64,000 bases of DNA from Romboutsia maritimum (lineage in GTDB: Bacteria; Bacillota; Clostridia; Peptostreptococcales; Peptostreptococcaceae): positions 62,001 to 126,000 of the forward strand of contig NZ_NOJZ02000001.1 in the NCBI RefSeq assembly GCF_002251085.2. Reading direction: 5' to 3'. Every line of letters starts with the position of its first letter. Within the stretch, counting starts at the first letter, position 1. This document shows, piece after piece, positions 36,086 to 44,987 of this stretch. The position numbers were made by a program, and so were the translations under genes. The notes beneath the pieces were generated by a model. That model made no database searches. It was not told the DNA's origin and saw only the letters and a list, made by a program, of their open reading frames with translations.

Positions 36086-36088
36086 ATA

Positions 36089-36124
36089 AGAGGCTAATTA
36101 TAATATTATAACTAGCCTCTATTT
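36089..36124 (+). terminator. Terminator after pdxY
   Basis: An 8-bp stem AGAGGCTA/TAGCCTCT (36089-36096 with 36113-36120) followed by a short ATTT tail. The T run is weak. Confidence 0.55.
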
Positions 36125-36272
36125 CCACGTTGTCTAAACTCATATATGTCCTTTTTTATATAATATTAATATTTAGTTAATTTTGATACAATTTTATTTT
36201 AAATAATTAGTCTATATATTATTTAACTTTTATAAAATGTATTATATATGTTTTTTAAATGGAGGTATATTT

Positions 36273-36593
36273 ATGGATATAAATCAAAGATCTAAAGAAT
36301 TTGCTCGTTATATTAAAAATACAAATGAGTTTAAGCTTATGAATAAAGCCAAATTTGAAATTGAAAAAAATAAATCCTTAAAAAAACAATTAGACAATTA
36401 TATAAATACAAAAAATAATATATATTCTAGATACAAATTAGAAGAAGCTTCTAAAAAAATTAGTCAATTGAATAGAGATTATACTAATTTTTTTAATGTT
36501 CCTATTGTATCTAATTATATGAATGCTACTAGAAATTTTAATTCTATGATGGATAAAATTTATAAAGCTATAGAAAATGAGTTATTAAAATAA
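36273..36593 (+). CDS. YlbF/YmcA family regulator-like protein
   Basis: A 106-residue all-helical protein resembling the YlbF/YmcA family (PF06133): an N-terminal helix with 'EFARYIKNTNEFKLMNKAK' (in part: 'YIKNTNEFKLMNKAK') and a middle helix with 'EEASKKISQLNRDYTNF'. It ends with 'VSNYMNATRNFNSMMDKIYKAIENEL' (in part: 'YMNATRNFNSMMDKIY'). In Bacillus, YlbF, YmcA and YaaT form a complex that guides RNase Y specificity. rny is also in this window, but not adjacent. Upstream in-frame codons exist, but GGAGG lies seven bases before the ATG at 36273. A strong terminator follows. Confidence 0.8.
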   Translation: MDINQRSKEFARYIKNTNEFKLMNKAKFEIEKNKSLKKQLDNYINTKNNIYSRYKLEEASKKISQLNRDYTNFFNVPIVSNYMNATRNFNSMMDKIYKAIENELLK

Positions 36594-36620
36594 AAAGAAT
36601 GCCTAGGCATTCTTTTTATT
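36592..36620. terminator. Bidirectional terminator
   Basis: AAAAAGAATGC pairs with GCATTCTTTTT around CTAG (36592-36617), with T-rich tails on both strands. It closes the YlbF-like gene and the convergent cysteine-rich protein gene. Confidence 0.85.
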
Positions 36621-36640
36621 TTAAGCAGTACTGTTAATTT

Positions 36641-37738
36641 TTACATATCATCTAAAGACATCATATTTTGCATCATCATATAATAATTCATCCACATATC
36701 ATTCATATCTTGACATTTACACATATATGGATTCATATATGGCATATCTAATGATGGATATTTATTACACATATTTCCCATATATTGCATTGGTGCCATA
36801 TTATACATAGGATTTACATAACTTGAACATAAATTACCTGTACATAAATCACTTTCTTCTACATAAATTATTTCATCATCTTCATTTTCATTTTCTAAAC
36901 AATAATTTTTAGTATTACACATTGCATCACAATTTAAATATTCATTATTACAAACTTTCTTCTTTGGCATTTGACAACCACAGTTTGCATTTTTATCACA
37001 TATAATATCTTCTTGACACATAGTTTGTTTATCACAAATTCCTTTTACATTTTTATCGCATTTATCTAGTTTTACATTACACTTAGAAATCATATCTTCA
37101 CATTTTTTAGAATTCATTTGGTACGCTTTTATCTTTTCCCCTTCTACCTTAAAACACTCTAATGCCTTTTCATTACATTTCATAGCTTGAGCGTATAAAT
37201 TTTTAGCATTTTTATTAAGTTCTTGAGCTTTTTCATATAAACATTTAGCTTTTTCACAATTAATGTCAGCTTGATTTTGTGCCTTTTCAGCTTCTTTAAA
37301 TAAACATTTAGCATCTTGGGAAAGTTGATCTGATTTTTCCATTAATTCCTTAGCTTTGCATTCAGCTGCTTTAGATTCCTTTTCATTGCATTTAGCTTTT
37401 TGTAATAAATTATTAGCCTTTGCTGATAATACCTGTGCTGATTTTTCGCATTCTTTAGCTTGATCATAAGTTTGTGTAGCTTGACATTCAGATTCTGAAG
37501 CTTTATCAAATAATTCTTGAGCTTTTTTTGCTAAATTTTCACATTTTTCTACACATGTAGATTCATAATCTTCACAAGAACAATCTACATATTTTTTAGT
37601 TGGCTTTTTACAAGATTTGCAATTATTTGTTAGCTTGCATGTGCTTGCAGGTTTCCATGTATCTACTGATTTCTCACATGGATTACAACTCTCATATTGA
37701 GGAGTGCATGAACACCATTGTTTTTTTTTCTTTCTCAT
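36641..37738 (-). CDS. Cysteine-rich, coiled-coil protein, candidate spore coat/exosporium protein
   Basis: A 365-residue protein with about 37 cysteines (10%). The N-terminus is basic and has CxC and CxxC pairs ('QWCSCTP', 'CNPC', 'CKSCKK', 'CSCEDY'). Residues about 65-205 form an Ala/Lys/Glu-rich heptad-like helix with a cysteine every 10-15 residues ('KAQELFDKASESECQATQ' and similar). The middle is again cysteine-rich, and the last 65 residues are rich in Met, Tyr, Pro and Asn. This resembles cysteine-rich exosporium proteins of Clostridioides such as CdeC and CdeM in style, not in clear homology. AAAGGGG lies 12 bases before the ATG, rather far. Confidence 0.6.
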   Translation of the reverse strand: MRKKKKQWCSCTPQYESCNPCEKSVDTWKPASTCKLTNNCKSCKKPTKKYVDCSCEDYESTCVEKCENLAKKAQELFDKASESECQATQTYDQAKECEKSAQVLSAKANNLLQKAKCNEKESKAAECKAKELMEKSDQLSQDAKCLFKEAEKAQNQADINCEKAKCLYEKAQELNKNAKNLYAQAMKCNEKALECFKVEGEKIKAYQMNSKKCEDMISKCNVKLDKCDKNVKGICDKQTMCQEDIICDKNANCGCQMPKKKVCNNEYLNCDAMCNTKNYCLENENEDDEIIYVEESDLCTGNLCSSYVNPMYNMAPMQYMGNMCNKYPSLDMPYMNPYMCKCQDMNDMWMNYYMMMQNMMSLDDM

Positions 37739-38012
37739 AATATGTCAAAACCCCTTTGCAGTAATTTTTTAATTCCATAAACAAAACTTATGTTGTTTAT
37801 TATAATTATATGATAGGTATCTAATCTGGTTACTAGTTATTTAGTATTTATCCCTTAATTGCCAAAATGAAAAAATTTTAAATCTATTTTACATCTATAG
37901 TTACTAAAAATTTATTATACTTTTCCAATTATATTTTTATGTTTATTACATATCATATATACAAGCGTTATATAAATAAACTTGTGAAATTTTTTTAGAA
38001 CGGAGTGATTAA

Positions 38013-38297
38013 ATGACTTCAAATGAAAATACTAATGATTATTGCTGTAAAAATGCTTCAAACATAAAATTTTTTATGTCCAGTCATCCTATAATATCTA
38101 CTGGTGCAGTTACTGGTTCTATTTTAACAACCGCAAGTATAATTAGTCCTAATGTTAGAAAATTTACAGTTCCTTTATTTAAATCTTTAACTAAGCATCA
38201 ATTAAAATTATTTGCTGGCTTAGGACTATTATCTATAGCTAATTATATTGCTAATAACCCAGAATTTTCGGATGATACAGAAGAAATAATATTATAA
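38013..38297 (+). CDS. Small hypothetical protein with a membrane-like segment
   Basis: A 94-residue protein. A polar N-terminus with adjacent cysteines ('DYCCKNAS') is followed by a moderately hydrophobic stretch ('IISTGAVTGSILTTASII', about 27-45). A second one is at about 62-80 ('LKLFAGLGLLSIANYI'), and the tail is acidic. I do not recognise the family. CGGAG precedes the ATG at good distance, and a strong terminator follows, so it is likely real. It is divergent from the cysteine-rich protein gene. Confidence 0.6.
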   Translation: MTSNENTNDYCCKNASNIKFFMSSHPIISTGAVTGSILTTASIISPNVRKFTVPLFKSLTKHQLKLFAGLGLLSIANYIANNPEFSDDTEEIIL

Positions 38298-38311
38298 TTT
38301 TATTTAATTAA

Positions 38312-38360
38312 AAAAGGCAGTCTAGAAATTAATATATAATTTCTAATTCTGCCTTTTTAA
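38312..38360. terminator. Bidirectional terminator
   Basis: AAAAAGGCAG (38312-38321) pairs with CTGCCTTTTT, with extended pairing of TAGAAATTA with TAATTTCTA inside. It lies between the small hypothetical gene and the convergent lipoprotein gene and touches the latter's stop codon. Confidence 0.8.
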
Positions 38361-38896
38361 TCTAATGTTATCAATTTTTCATTATAATATAATTGAACTT
38401 CTTTTATCCAAGTTCCCTTATATTCTTCTTGAAGAATATTTTTAACTATATTATTTATAGTATATTCTTTTACATTATCATTTAAATAGTCATCTTTCCA
38501 AGAATACCTATTTTTATCATTATCTTTAATTTCTAATAACTCTAATTTAGCTATATCATTACCATAAACGGTGGCCTTTATAGGTAATCCATTAAAACAC
38601 TCTTTTGATATTGCATTTAAAATCACATTTATTTTTTCTTCTAATGTACTACTATCACTAATTGATAAATACTTAGTTTCTTTCAAATCCTTTATACTTA
38701 TTTGTATAGGTAGATTAATTATATCTCCTGACTTTATTTGACTATTTTTGTTAGATTCTAAGTTATTTTCACTTTTTATAAGAGATTCGTCCGATTCTAT
38801 AACACTAATATTTGATAATTTATAATCATTATTTGTACATGCCGTATTTAATAAAGTGGTAGTAACTAAAAATAAAATCACTGCTAATTTATTCAT
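38357..38896 (-). CDS. Putative lipoprotein, unknown function
   Basis: A 179-residue protein with a signal peptide and clear lipobox ('LLNTAC', lipidated Cys20). A Ser/Asn-rich spacer is followed by a domain of about 110 residues ('LEEKINVILNAISKECFNGLPIKA', in part 'KINVILNAISKECFNGLP', then 'TWIKEVQLYYNEKLITLD'). The helix-strand order loosely recalls GerMN domains and the lipoprotein at 17485, but I cannot claim homology. A GAGGGAT site precedes the ATG. It is monocistronic, in front of the DUF4097 operon's end on the same strand. Confidence 0.7.
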   Translation of the reverse strand: MNKLAVILFLVTTTLLNTACTNNDYKLSNISVIESDESLIKSENNLESNKNSQIKSGDIINLPIQISIKDLKETKYLSISDSSTLEEKINVILNAISKECFNGLPIKATVYGNDIAKLELLEIKDNDKNRYSWKDDYLNDNVKEYTINNIVKNILQEEYKGTWIKEVQLYYNEKLITLD

Positions 38897-39036
38897 AGGT
38901 ATCCCTCTTTTTTATATGTATTTAAAGTTTATTATATCATAGGAATCCTATTTTTTTAGCTTTTTATTATATTTCTTTTAATTTATTTTTAGTTTTTGTT
39001 TAAAAAAACACTTAAATCCTTAAAAAACTATATTTA

Positions 39037-40080
39037 TTAATAAATATTTATGTTCTGTGATTTTACATTTACGTTATATTGTTTCTCTAGATTTTCCAAT
39101 TGTTTATTTAAAATACCTTTAATTTCTCTTATATTTTCATTTATAGTAGTTTTATCAGATACTATATTTTTATTTACTAATCCTTGTAATAATATATTTT
39201 CTGATGATTTAATATCAAAATTAATCTTATATTTTTGTATTGGTAAATCTAATGTAACATCTGAATTATATCCATTTATATTAATATTATTTGCAACAGG
39301 TATATTTGTATTAATATTTACATTTCCATAATTAGGATTATTTATTCTTTGATTAATTGCAATATTTTCTGGAATATATGATTCTATATCATTAATAAAT
39401 ATATCTTTATCATCTGAATAAATATTTATATCTCTAGCTTCTATATTTACATCTTTTATTCCTAACAATTCAGACATAGCTAATTGAACACTCCCATTTG
39501 ACTTTATGTCTAATTTAGATAATTTTAAAATATCTTTAGGTAGACTTACATATCCTAATGATGTTTTAAATGTCAAATTATCTAAAAATATATCATCTTC
39601 TATTTTTAAATTTCCAGATTCAGTTATAACCTCTATATCTGCATCTTTCGGTATATATACAACTATACTATGATTTGTATTTTTGTATATATTTTCTACA
39701 ACTATATTTAATAAATCATTTAAGTTTTTTATATTATAAAAATCATTTACTTTGCTCCTACTATTTTCTAGCTGCTTTATTTCTAATAAGTTTTCATTAG
39801 AGTTAACTTCAAATTTAGCATATTTATCTTTACCTTTTTCATTTATAACAATATTATTTTTATTATGTTTTTTTATTACTATATTACTATCAATCGTTGA
39901 AATATATAATTTATTTATATCAACATCTTTATTATATATATTAGTTTCTCTGTTTATCTCTTTTTCTGCATTTGACATAACCTTCATAAAATATGGCATT
40001 GATTTTATTCCCGAAAATATTGTGCCTATAATTCCTATTATTATTAATACAACAGCAAATATGGAAAGTTTTTTATTCAT
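39037..40080 (-). CDS. DUF4097-like beta-repeat membrane-anchored protein
   Basis: A 347-residue protein. An N-terminal membrane segment (about 5-27) is followed by a long beta-strand repeat region with alternating hydrophobic residues ('LYISTIDSNIVIKKHNKNNI', 'IEVITESGNLKIEDD', 'LDIKSNGSVQLAMSE', 'NININGYNSDVTLDLP'). This is typical of DUF4097/DUF4098 adhesin-like domains. It is the third gene after padR and the HAAS gene, a well-known Firmicute arrangement. The ATG at 40080 has AAGGAGAGG and overlaps the HAAS stop by eight bases. It probably monitors or stabilises the envelope; its molecular role is unknown. Confidence 0.8.
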   Translation of the reverse strand: MNKKLSIFAVVLIIIGIIGTIFSGIKSMPYFMKVMSNAEKEINRETNIYNKDVDINKLYISTIDSNIVIKKHNKNNIVINEKGKDKYAKFEVNSNENLLEIKQLENSRSKVNDFYNIKNLNDLLNIVVENIYKNTNHSIVVYIPKDADIEVITESGNLKIEDDIFLDNLTFKTSLGYVSLPKDILKLSKLDIKSNGSVQLAMSELLGIKDVNIEARDINIYSDDKDIFINDIESYIPENIAINQRINNPNYGNVNINTNIPVANNININGYNSDVTLDLPIQKYKINFDIKSSENILLQGLVNKNIVSDKTTINENIREIKGILNKQLENLEKQYNVNVKSQNINIY

Positions 40081-40828
40081 TTTTGTCCTCTCCTTCCCTA
40101 TCAATTATTTCATCATTTTTATAAAACTTTTCTTTTTTTAGCTTTTCTTTTTTTTCACTTGCATTTATATATATATTTCTAGTCTTTAACCAATTTATAT
40201 AATTTTTAATTAAATCTTTACAAAATCTAAGAATAAATATATAAATTTCCCACGCAAGTATTTGTACTCCTATGAATCCAATAGAAATAAATATAAGCAA
40301 AGATGCTACTTCAGGTGTAGTCCATATAAATTTAAGTATAAACGGAACCCCTACAATAAAAGCTATTAGGGATGTTACTAATCCTGCCCCTGTAGATATT
40401 AACATTATAGCTAAACTAAAGGATGGAATTATTAAAAATAATGATAGCGCTATTAGAATTATTTTTATTAAATCTCTAGATATACTTTTTCCCTCATTAT
40501 ATAAATCAGGTGTAAGCTTATCACTTATATATCTTTTAATTTTAATATATTTTTCTTTAGTTCTAACTTTTATTTTTTCAAATTTATCACTTATTATATC
40601 TCGTCTAGACAGTTCTTTCTCATTATTTTCTTTCATTTGACCTAAAAGTTCTCTTGATATAGTTTTAGGTGATCCTAATGCAGATATTATTTCCATGTCA
40701 CTTTTTCCTTCTATAAGTCCATTCACAAAATACTCTTCATAATCTCTCAATATATCATTAACTTCATCTTGTGAAAAATTGTTCTTTAAATAATCCTTTA
40801 AAATTTCTAAAAATTCAGTTTTATTCAA
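40073..40828 (-). CDS. HAAS domain (DUF1700) membrane protein
   Basis: A 251-residue protein. The N-terminal helical HAAS/DUF1700 domain (about 1-70) contains 'LKDYLKNNFSQDEVNDILRDYEEYF' (in part: 'SQDEVNDILRDYEEYF') and 'GKSDMEIISALGSPKTI'. About three membrane helices follow (roughly 118-150, 155-175 and 182-208), and the C-terminal tail is basic. The start is TTG at 40828, with AAGGAGG seven bases upstream, overlapping the padR stop by eight bases. Proteins of this type accompany PadR regulators and are thought to act with them in envelope stress control. Confidence 0.85.
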   Translation of the reverse strand: MNKTEFLEILKDYLKNNFSQDEVNDILRDYEEYFVNGLIEGKSDMEIISALGSPKTISRELLGQMKENNEKELSRRDIISDKFEKIKVRTKEKYIKIKRYISDKLTPDLYNEGKSISRDLIKIILIALSLFLIIPSFSLAIMLISTGAGLVTSLIAFIVGVPFILKFIWTTPEVASLLIFISIGFIGVQILAWEIYIFILRFCKDLIKNYINWLKTRNIYINASEKKEKLKKEKFYKNDEIIDREGEDKNE

Positions 40829-41153
40829 AATTAGTTCCTCCTTCATCATCATTTATTAAAATATTTACAGCTTTTACAAAATCTTTCCATTCCTTTAATA
40901 ATTTACTCAAATTTTCCATTCCTAATTTAGTTATCTTATAATATTTTCTAGCTGGGCCTTCGTTTGATTCTAATATATATGTTTCGAAATATTCTTCTTT
41001 TGTAAGCCGTCTCAAAATAGGATATATAGTTCCTTCATTTACATCTATTACTTTAGAAATATTTTGTACTATCTCATATCCATACATATTTTTCTTAGAA
41101 ATAAGAGCTAATACACATATTTCTAACACGCCTTTTCTAAACTGTGTATTCAT
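40821..41153 (-). CDS. PadR family transcriptional regulator
   Basis: A 110-residue winged-helix repressor of the short PadR-s2 type: 'RKGVLEICVLALISKKNMYGYEIVQNISK' (in part: 'LALISKKNMYGYEI'), then 'EGTIYPILRRLTKEEYF' and 'GPARKYYKITKLG'. The C-terminal helix for dimerisation is short, as usual. AAAGGAG precedes the ATG. It leads a three-gene operon in which each junction overlaps by eight bases. Three CAGTA-centred palindromes in its upstream region are probably its own operators. Confidence 0.93.
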   Translation of the reverse strand: MNTQFRKGVLEICVLALISKKNMYGYEIVQNISKVIDVNEGTIYPILRRLTKEEYFETYILESNEGPARKYYKITKLGMENLSKLLKEWKDFVKAVNILINDDEGGTNFE

Positions 41154-41176
41154 TTAATTTCTCCTTTCTTAAAATG

Positions 41177-41242
41177 CACAGTATTATGTTTTACACAGTA
41201 CTATGTTCTACCTTTATACATTTATAATAACACAGTACTGTG
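41177..41242. promoter_or_regulatory. Three PadR operator-like palindromes upstream of padR
   Basis: CACAGTATTATG (41177-41188), CACAGTACTATG (41194-41205) and the perfect palindrome CACAGTACTGTG (41231-41242) line the region in front of padR. On the minus strand, TATAAA and TTATTATAAA elements lie between the second and third copies, so the sites flank the promoter. This fits autorepression by PadR. It is inference from position and repetition. Confidence 0.7.
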
Positions 41243-41271
41243 CGATACACAATAGATGATTTTTATTTAAT

Positions 41272-41318
41272 CAAAAAACCTTCTATGAAATTCATTTATA
41301 TAAATCCCATAGAAGGCT
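41272..41318 (-). terminator. Terminator of the M42 peptidase transcript
   Basis: On the minus strand, CCTTCTATG (from 41317) pairs with CATAGAAGG (ending at 41279) across a long AT loop, followed by TTTTTTG. It closes the YjiH-like/M42 transcript. Confidence 0.75.
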
Positions 41319-41326
41319 TTTATTTT

Positions 41327-42361
41327 TTAATTATTTATATAACTTATTATAAGTTTAGTAGTTTCAATAATTGATTTTATATGGGTTCTTTCATATCCAT
41401 GAGATGCAAACACTCCTGGACCTATTAATGCAAATTTTGCATCTAACCCAGATTTTAGTGCTGCTGTAGCATCTGATCCATAATTAGGATATATGTCTAA
41501 TTTATAATTTATGTTGTTTGCTTTACATATCTTTATTAAATAATCTATAAATTCATAATCATAAGGTCCATTTGAATCTTTAGTGCAAATACATACATCA
41601 AATTCAGTCGAATTTTGCCCATCTCCAGGACATCCCATATCAACTGCAATAAAATTTTTTGTATCCTTTGGTATAAATGTTGAAGATCCATGCCCTACTT
41701 CCTCATAATTGCTAAATAAAAAGTTTATATTATGATTAGGCTTTATATTGTTTAACGTTATAAACTTCATTACATATAACATTGCAGCTACAGATGCTTT
41801 GTCATCTAAATATCTAGATTTTATAAATTCTGAATTTGTTATTTTAACTCTAGTATCAAATGATATTATGTCGCCAACTTCAATTCCTATATTTTTAACA
41901 TCTTCTTTTGAAAATACTTCTTCATCTATGATAATTTCATAATTCTTGCAATCCCTAGGTAAATCTTTAGCTTCATTCCCATGTATATGAATCGAAGGTT
42001 TTATTGTCTGTACAGTTCCTTCATAAGACTTTTTATCTCTAGTGTGTATAATACAATTTTCACCTTCAATTGAATTCATCATATATCCACCTATTTGATT
42101 TATTCCTAATCTTCCAGTAGACTTTATTTCTTTTACTATAGCCCCTAATGTATCTATATGTGCTGAAAATGTAGTTGAATACGTATTATCGTTTCCTTCT
42201 ATTGAAGCTACTATTATACCTTTGTTACTTACTTTGTGTTTAATATCCATATCTTCTAATTCTTTTATTATATAATTTGAAATTTTAGAAGTATACCCTG
42301 TTGGACTTGGAATTTGTAGTAAATCTATTAAATATTTTTTTATTATCTCTTTATTGTACAT
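41327..42361 (-). CDS. M42 family metallopeptidase (glutamyl aminopeptidase/FrvX type)
   Basis: A 344-residue enzyme with two-metal M42 landmarks: His and Asp in 'FSAHIDTLGA' (near 67), Asp in 'SRYLDDKASVAAM' (near 185), a Glu pair in 'NYEEVGHG' (near 220), Asp in 'AVDMGCPGDG' (near 240) and His in 'ASHGYERTHI' (near 322). M42 proteins are large cytoplasmic aminopeptidases. The frame extends 27 codons upstream, but GGAGAGGT lies just before the ATG at 42361, and homology starts there. It follows the YjiH-like gene by 32 bases on the same strand, so both are probably one operon, suggesting peptide or amino acid use. Confidence 0.9.
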   Translation of the reverse strand: MYNKEIIKKYLIDLLQIPSPTGYTSKISNYIIKELEDMDIKHKVSNKGIIVASIEGNDNTYSTTFSAHIDTLGAIVKEIKSTGRLGINQIGGYMMNSIEGENCIIHTRDKKSYEGTVQTIKPSIHIHGNEAKDLPRDCKNYEIIIDEEVFSKEDVKNIGIEVGDIISFDTRVKITNSEFIKSRYLDDKASVAAMLYVMKFITLNNIKPNHNINFLFSNYEEVGHGSSTFIPKDTKNFIAVDMGCPGDGQNSTEFDVCICTKDSNGPYDYEFIDYLIKICKANNINYKLDIYPNYGSDATAALKSGLDAKFALIGPGVFASHGYERTHIKSIIETTKLIISYINN

Positions 42362-42393
42362 AGTTACCTCTCCTATTTCTATTTTATATATAA

Positions 42394-43722
42394 TTACATT
42401 ATGTAACCTATATAAAAATAATGCATTATTAAATATATACACATTATAATTAGTATTTTCTCTATATATATAATAAAAATTTGTTTCATATTAATTGATA
42501 TTTGTGATTCTTTTATATATAAAATTTGGCTACTTAAAGATGTGCATTTTAAAATCATTATTAACCCTATTAATAATCTTGTTGAATATTCTATACTTTT
42601 ATCTACCATATCAATAGCTATAATATCATTAAAAAATCCATAAACAATTATACTTGAAACTTGGTTTATTCCTGATAATTTTAAAACTTTTATTGCATTA
42701 CTTAATAATTGAACTAAATTAGGTATTAATAATTTACTATTTATAATCATATCTCCTAAAAATAATACTATAACTATATCTGGTATTATGTACATAATTA
42801 TCTTTACAGATTCCTCAAAACTTTGTATCATATGATTAAATATATTTTTATCACATCTATTTTTAAGATATTTATTTATTGCATTGTTAAATTTATTTTT
42901 TCTAAATCTTGTTTCTTTATATGATGTTTTTATAAAGTATGATTTTTTAACTTTACTTAATGGTCTAATCCTACATAGTATTATGTTAGATAACACCAAA
43001 ATTAATGCACCTATTATAACCAATTGTAGTTTATTTAAATTTAATTCATTAGATATATAGTTAATCATAGAAAATGACATTATAGAAAAATTAAGTGACA
43101 ATATACTAGCTTCATTTGCTCTTATTTTACCATCTTTGTATAATTTATTAGTCATAAAAATACCACAAAAACAATCTGTAAAAATATATATTAATATATT
43201 AATTATTGTTTTACCACTTAACTTAAATATTTTCTTCATTTTAACTTGAAAATAAGCTTCTACTATATCCATTAAACCATATTCTAGTAAAAACGGCATA
43301 AATATAGCACTTATTGGCAATACAGTAGCTAAATCTAATATAACCGTTTTAATTAAGAGTGCAGTATTATCTTTAATAAAAAAACATGACTGCTTTCCAA
43401 AAAATAAATTTATTAAAATTAATATACTAAAAAATCGTATATACACATATAATTTATTAGTATTTTGTCTTTTATATTCTAAAATAGATTTAAAACAACC
43501 CATAGCAGTAAAACATATTATACATATTTGCAATAATACCATTAGTTGATTTTGAACTTTATTTGCAATATGATATATTAATGTTTTAGTTTCTCCATCT
43601 AATCTTATTGGAATAAAGAATACAATTATACCTATAAATGAATATATAAAAATTTTTATAATTTGAATGAATTCGATTTCGTAGTTGTACTCAGATATTT
43701 TTTTACCTTCTAATTCTTCCAT
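42394..43722 (-). CDS. Divergent YjiH-like membrane protein
   Basis: A 442-residue membrane protein with about ten hydrophobic segments. It is a distant paralogue of the YjiH protein at 20144: both have 'IGIIVFFIPI' versus 'FGLFLFVIPM' near 30 and 'LLEYGLMDI' versus 'IVDFGLMDF' near 155. 'KIFKLSGKTIINILIYIFTD' versus 'KLFKVPGRSAVDAVSSWLGD' follows. The 'SSWLGDG' region is poorly conserved (here 'IYIFTDCFCG'). AGAGAGG lies seven bases before the ATG at 43722; an in-frame TTG nine codons upstream has no site. Cotranscription with the M42 peptidase gene suggests a carrier for peptides or amino acids. Confidence 0.7.
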   Translation of the reverse strand: MEELEGKKISEYNYEIEFIQIIKIFIYSFIGIIVFFIPIRLDGETKTLIYHIANKVQNQLMVLLQICIICFTAMGCFKSILEYKRQNTNKLYVYIRFFSILILINLFFGKQSCFFIKDNTALLIKTVILDLATVLPISAIFMPFLLEYGLMDIVEAYFQVKMKKIFKLSGKTIINILIYIFTDCFCGIFMTNKLYKDGKIRANEASILSLNFSIMSFSMINYISNELNLNKLQLVIIGALILVLSNIILCRIRPLSKVKKSYFIKTSYKETRFRKNKFNNAINKYLKNRCDKNIFNHMIQSFEESVKIIMYIIPDIVIVLFLGDMIINSKLLIPNLVQLLSNAIKVLKLSGINQVSSIIVYGFFNDIIAIDMVDKSIEYSTRLLIGLIMILKCTSLSSQILYIKESQISINMKQIFIIYIEKILIIMCIYLIMHYFYIGYIM

Positions 43723-43862
43723 ACCACCACCTCTCTTATAATTTTTCAACTTTATTTATGTATCTCCTCCTAAAAAAGAATAACTTTATTGTCATTGATT
43801 AAATTTATATATATATGTATAATACTATAAATAATATACTTTTTATTAATAGAGGTGATATC

Positions 43863-44987
43863 TTGATTGACACAAATAAATGTAAAACTATTTTGATTTT
43901 AACTGCTCAGTTCGGAGCTGGACATATAAGTGCTGCAAAAGCTATAAAAGATTATATTTTAGAACAAGATAATAGTTACAATGTAATTATACAAAATTTT
44001 ATAAATGCTAGTATCCCTAAGATGAATAAACCAATGGTTAAGCTTTATGAAAATAATACAAAATATACTCCAGAATTATATAACTACTATTATTACTTAA
44101 AAAAATCTTTTGATCCAAGATATGATATTTTTCATAGAATATATACACCTAAGTTATCTGAATATATACTTGAAATAAAGCCAGACTTGATTATTTCAAC
44201 ATTTCCATTAGCTGCAGCGTGTGTTCATAACTTTAAAGAAAAACATACTGAAATTAAAATACCAAATTTAACAGTTATAACTGATGTTGTTGATAGTCTT
44301 GAATGGGTATATTCTAACACTGATATGTACTTCGTTGCTTCTTCTGAAATAAAAAATAGATTTGTCCAAAAAGGAATAAATCCTGATAACATAAAGGTTA
44401 CTGGTGTTCCTGTTAATAAAAATTTTTATACTACTACTAAAGTTACTAATCCTGATAAATATAGGCTACTTCTTTTAGGTGGTGGACGAGGTTTATTTGA
44501 TGTAGATGAAGACTTTATGTATTGGATTGATGAATTTTTAGAAAATTATAAGAATATTATAGATGTTACAATAGTTACTGGAAAAAACTATAAACTATAT
44601 GAACATCTAACAGAAAAAAAACCTTTATCAAATATAAAGGTTCTTGGTTTTGTAAATGACATGCATAATTTAATTAAAGATTACGACTTAATGATAACTA
44701 AGCCTGGTGGTGCTACATTATTTGAAGCCATTCTTTCACAAACCCCTGTTATAGTCAAAGTGCCTAAAGTAGGTCAAGAAATTGAAAATGCTCGATTTAT
44801 AATAGATAAAGGTGTGGGAATCATTTATAGCGACGATAATGATTTGAAAAATATTTTTAATTCTTTAGCTTCTGGTGAATTTGATACATTTATAAGCTTT
44901 ATGCAAAATAATATATCTCAATTCAAATCGCTTATAAATACAGATAAAATCGGAGAATATATATTAGAATTAATAAATAGCAAATAA
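43863..44987 (+). CDS. MGDG synthase/UgtP-like glycosyltransferase (GT28 type)
   Basis: A 374-residue peripheral glycosyltransferase. The N-terminal PF06925-like part is marked by 'ILTAQFGAGHISAAKAI' (about 10-26) and 'PDLIISTFPLAA'. The C-terminal GT-B domain has 'LLLGGGRGLFD', 'VLGFVNDM' and the donor-binding 'MITKPGGATLFEAI' near 285. Relatives transfer glucose or galactose from UDP-sugars to diacylglycerol, making membrane glycolipids and lipoteichoic acid anchors. The start is TTG at 43863 with AGAGGTGAT; a longer frame from 43815 lacks a site. Acceptor and sugar are not certain. Confidence 0.82.
   Translation: MIDTNKCKTILILTAQFGAGHISAAKAIKDYILEQDNSYNVIIQNFINASIPKMNKPMVKLYENNTKYTPELYNYYYYLKKSFDPRYDIFHRIYTPKLSEYILEIKPDLIISTFPLAAACVHNFKEKHTEIKIPNLTVITDVVDSLEWVYSNTDMYFVASSEIKNRFVQKGINPDNIKVTGVPVNKNFYTTTKVTNPDKYRLLLLGGGRGLFDVDEDFMYWIDEFLENYKNIIDVTIVTGKNYKLYEHLTEKKPLSNIKVLGFVNDMHNLIKDYDLMITKPGGATLFEAILSQTPVIVKVPKVGQEIENARFIIDKGVGIIYSDDNDLKNIFNSLASGEFDTFISFMQNNISQFKSLINTDKIGEYILELINSK

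Noticed and set aside
36622-36640. CAGTACTGT resembling the PadR operator, near the end of the cysteine-rich gene
   Set aside because: It lies at a gene's 3' end next to a terminator and only the central nine bases match. Probably chance.
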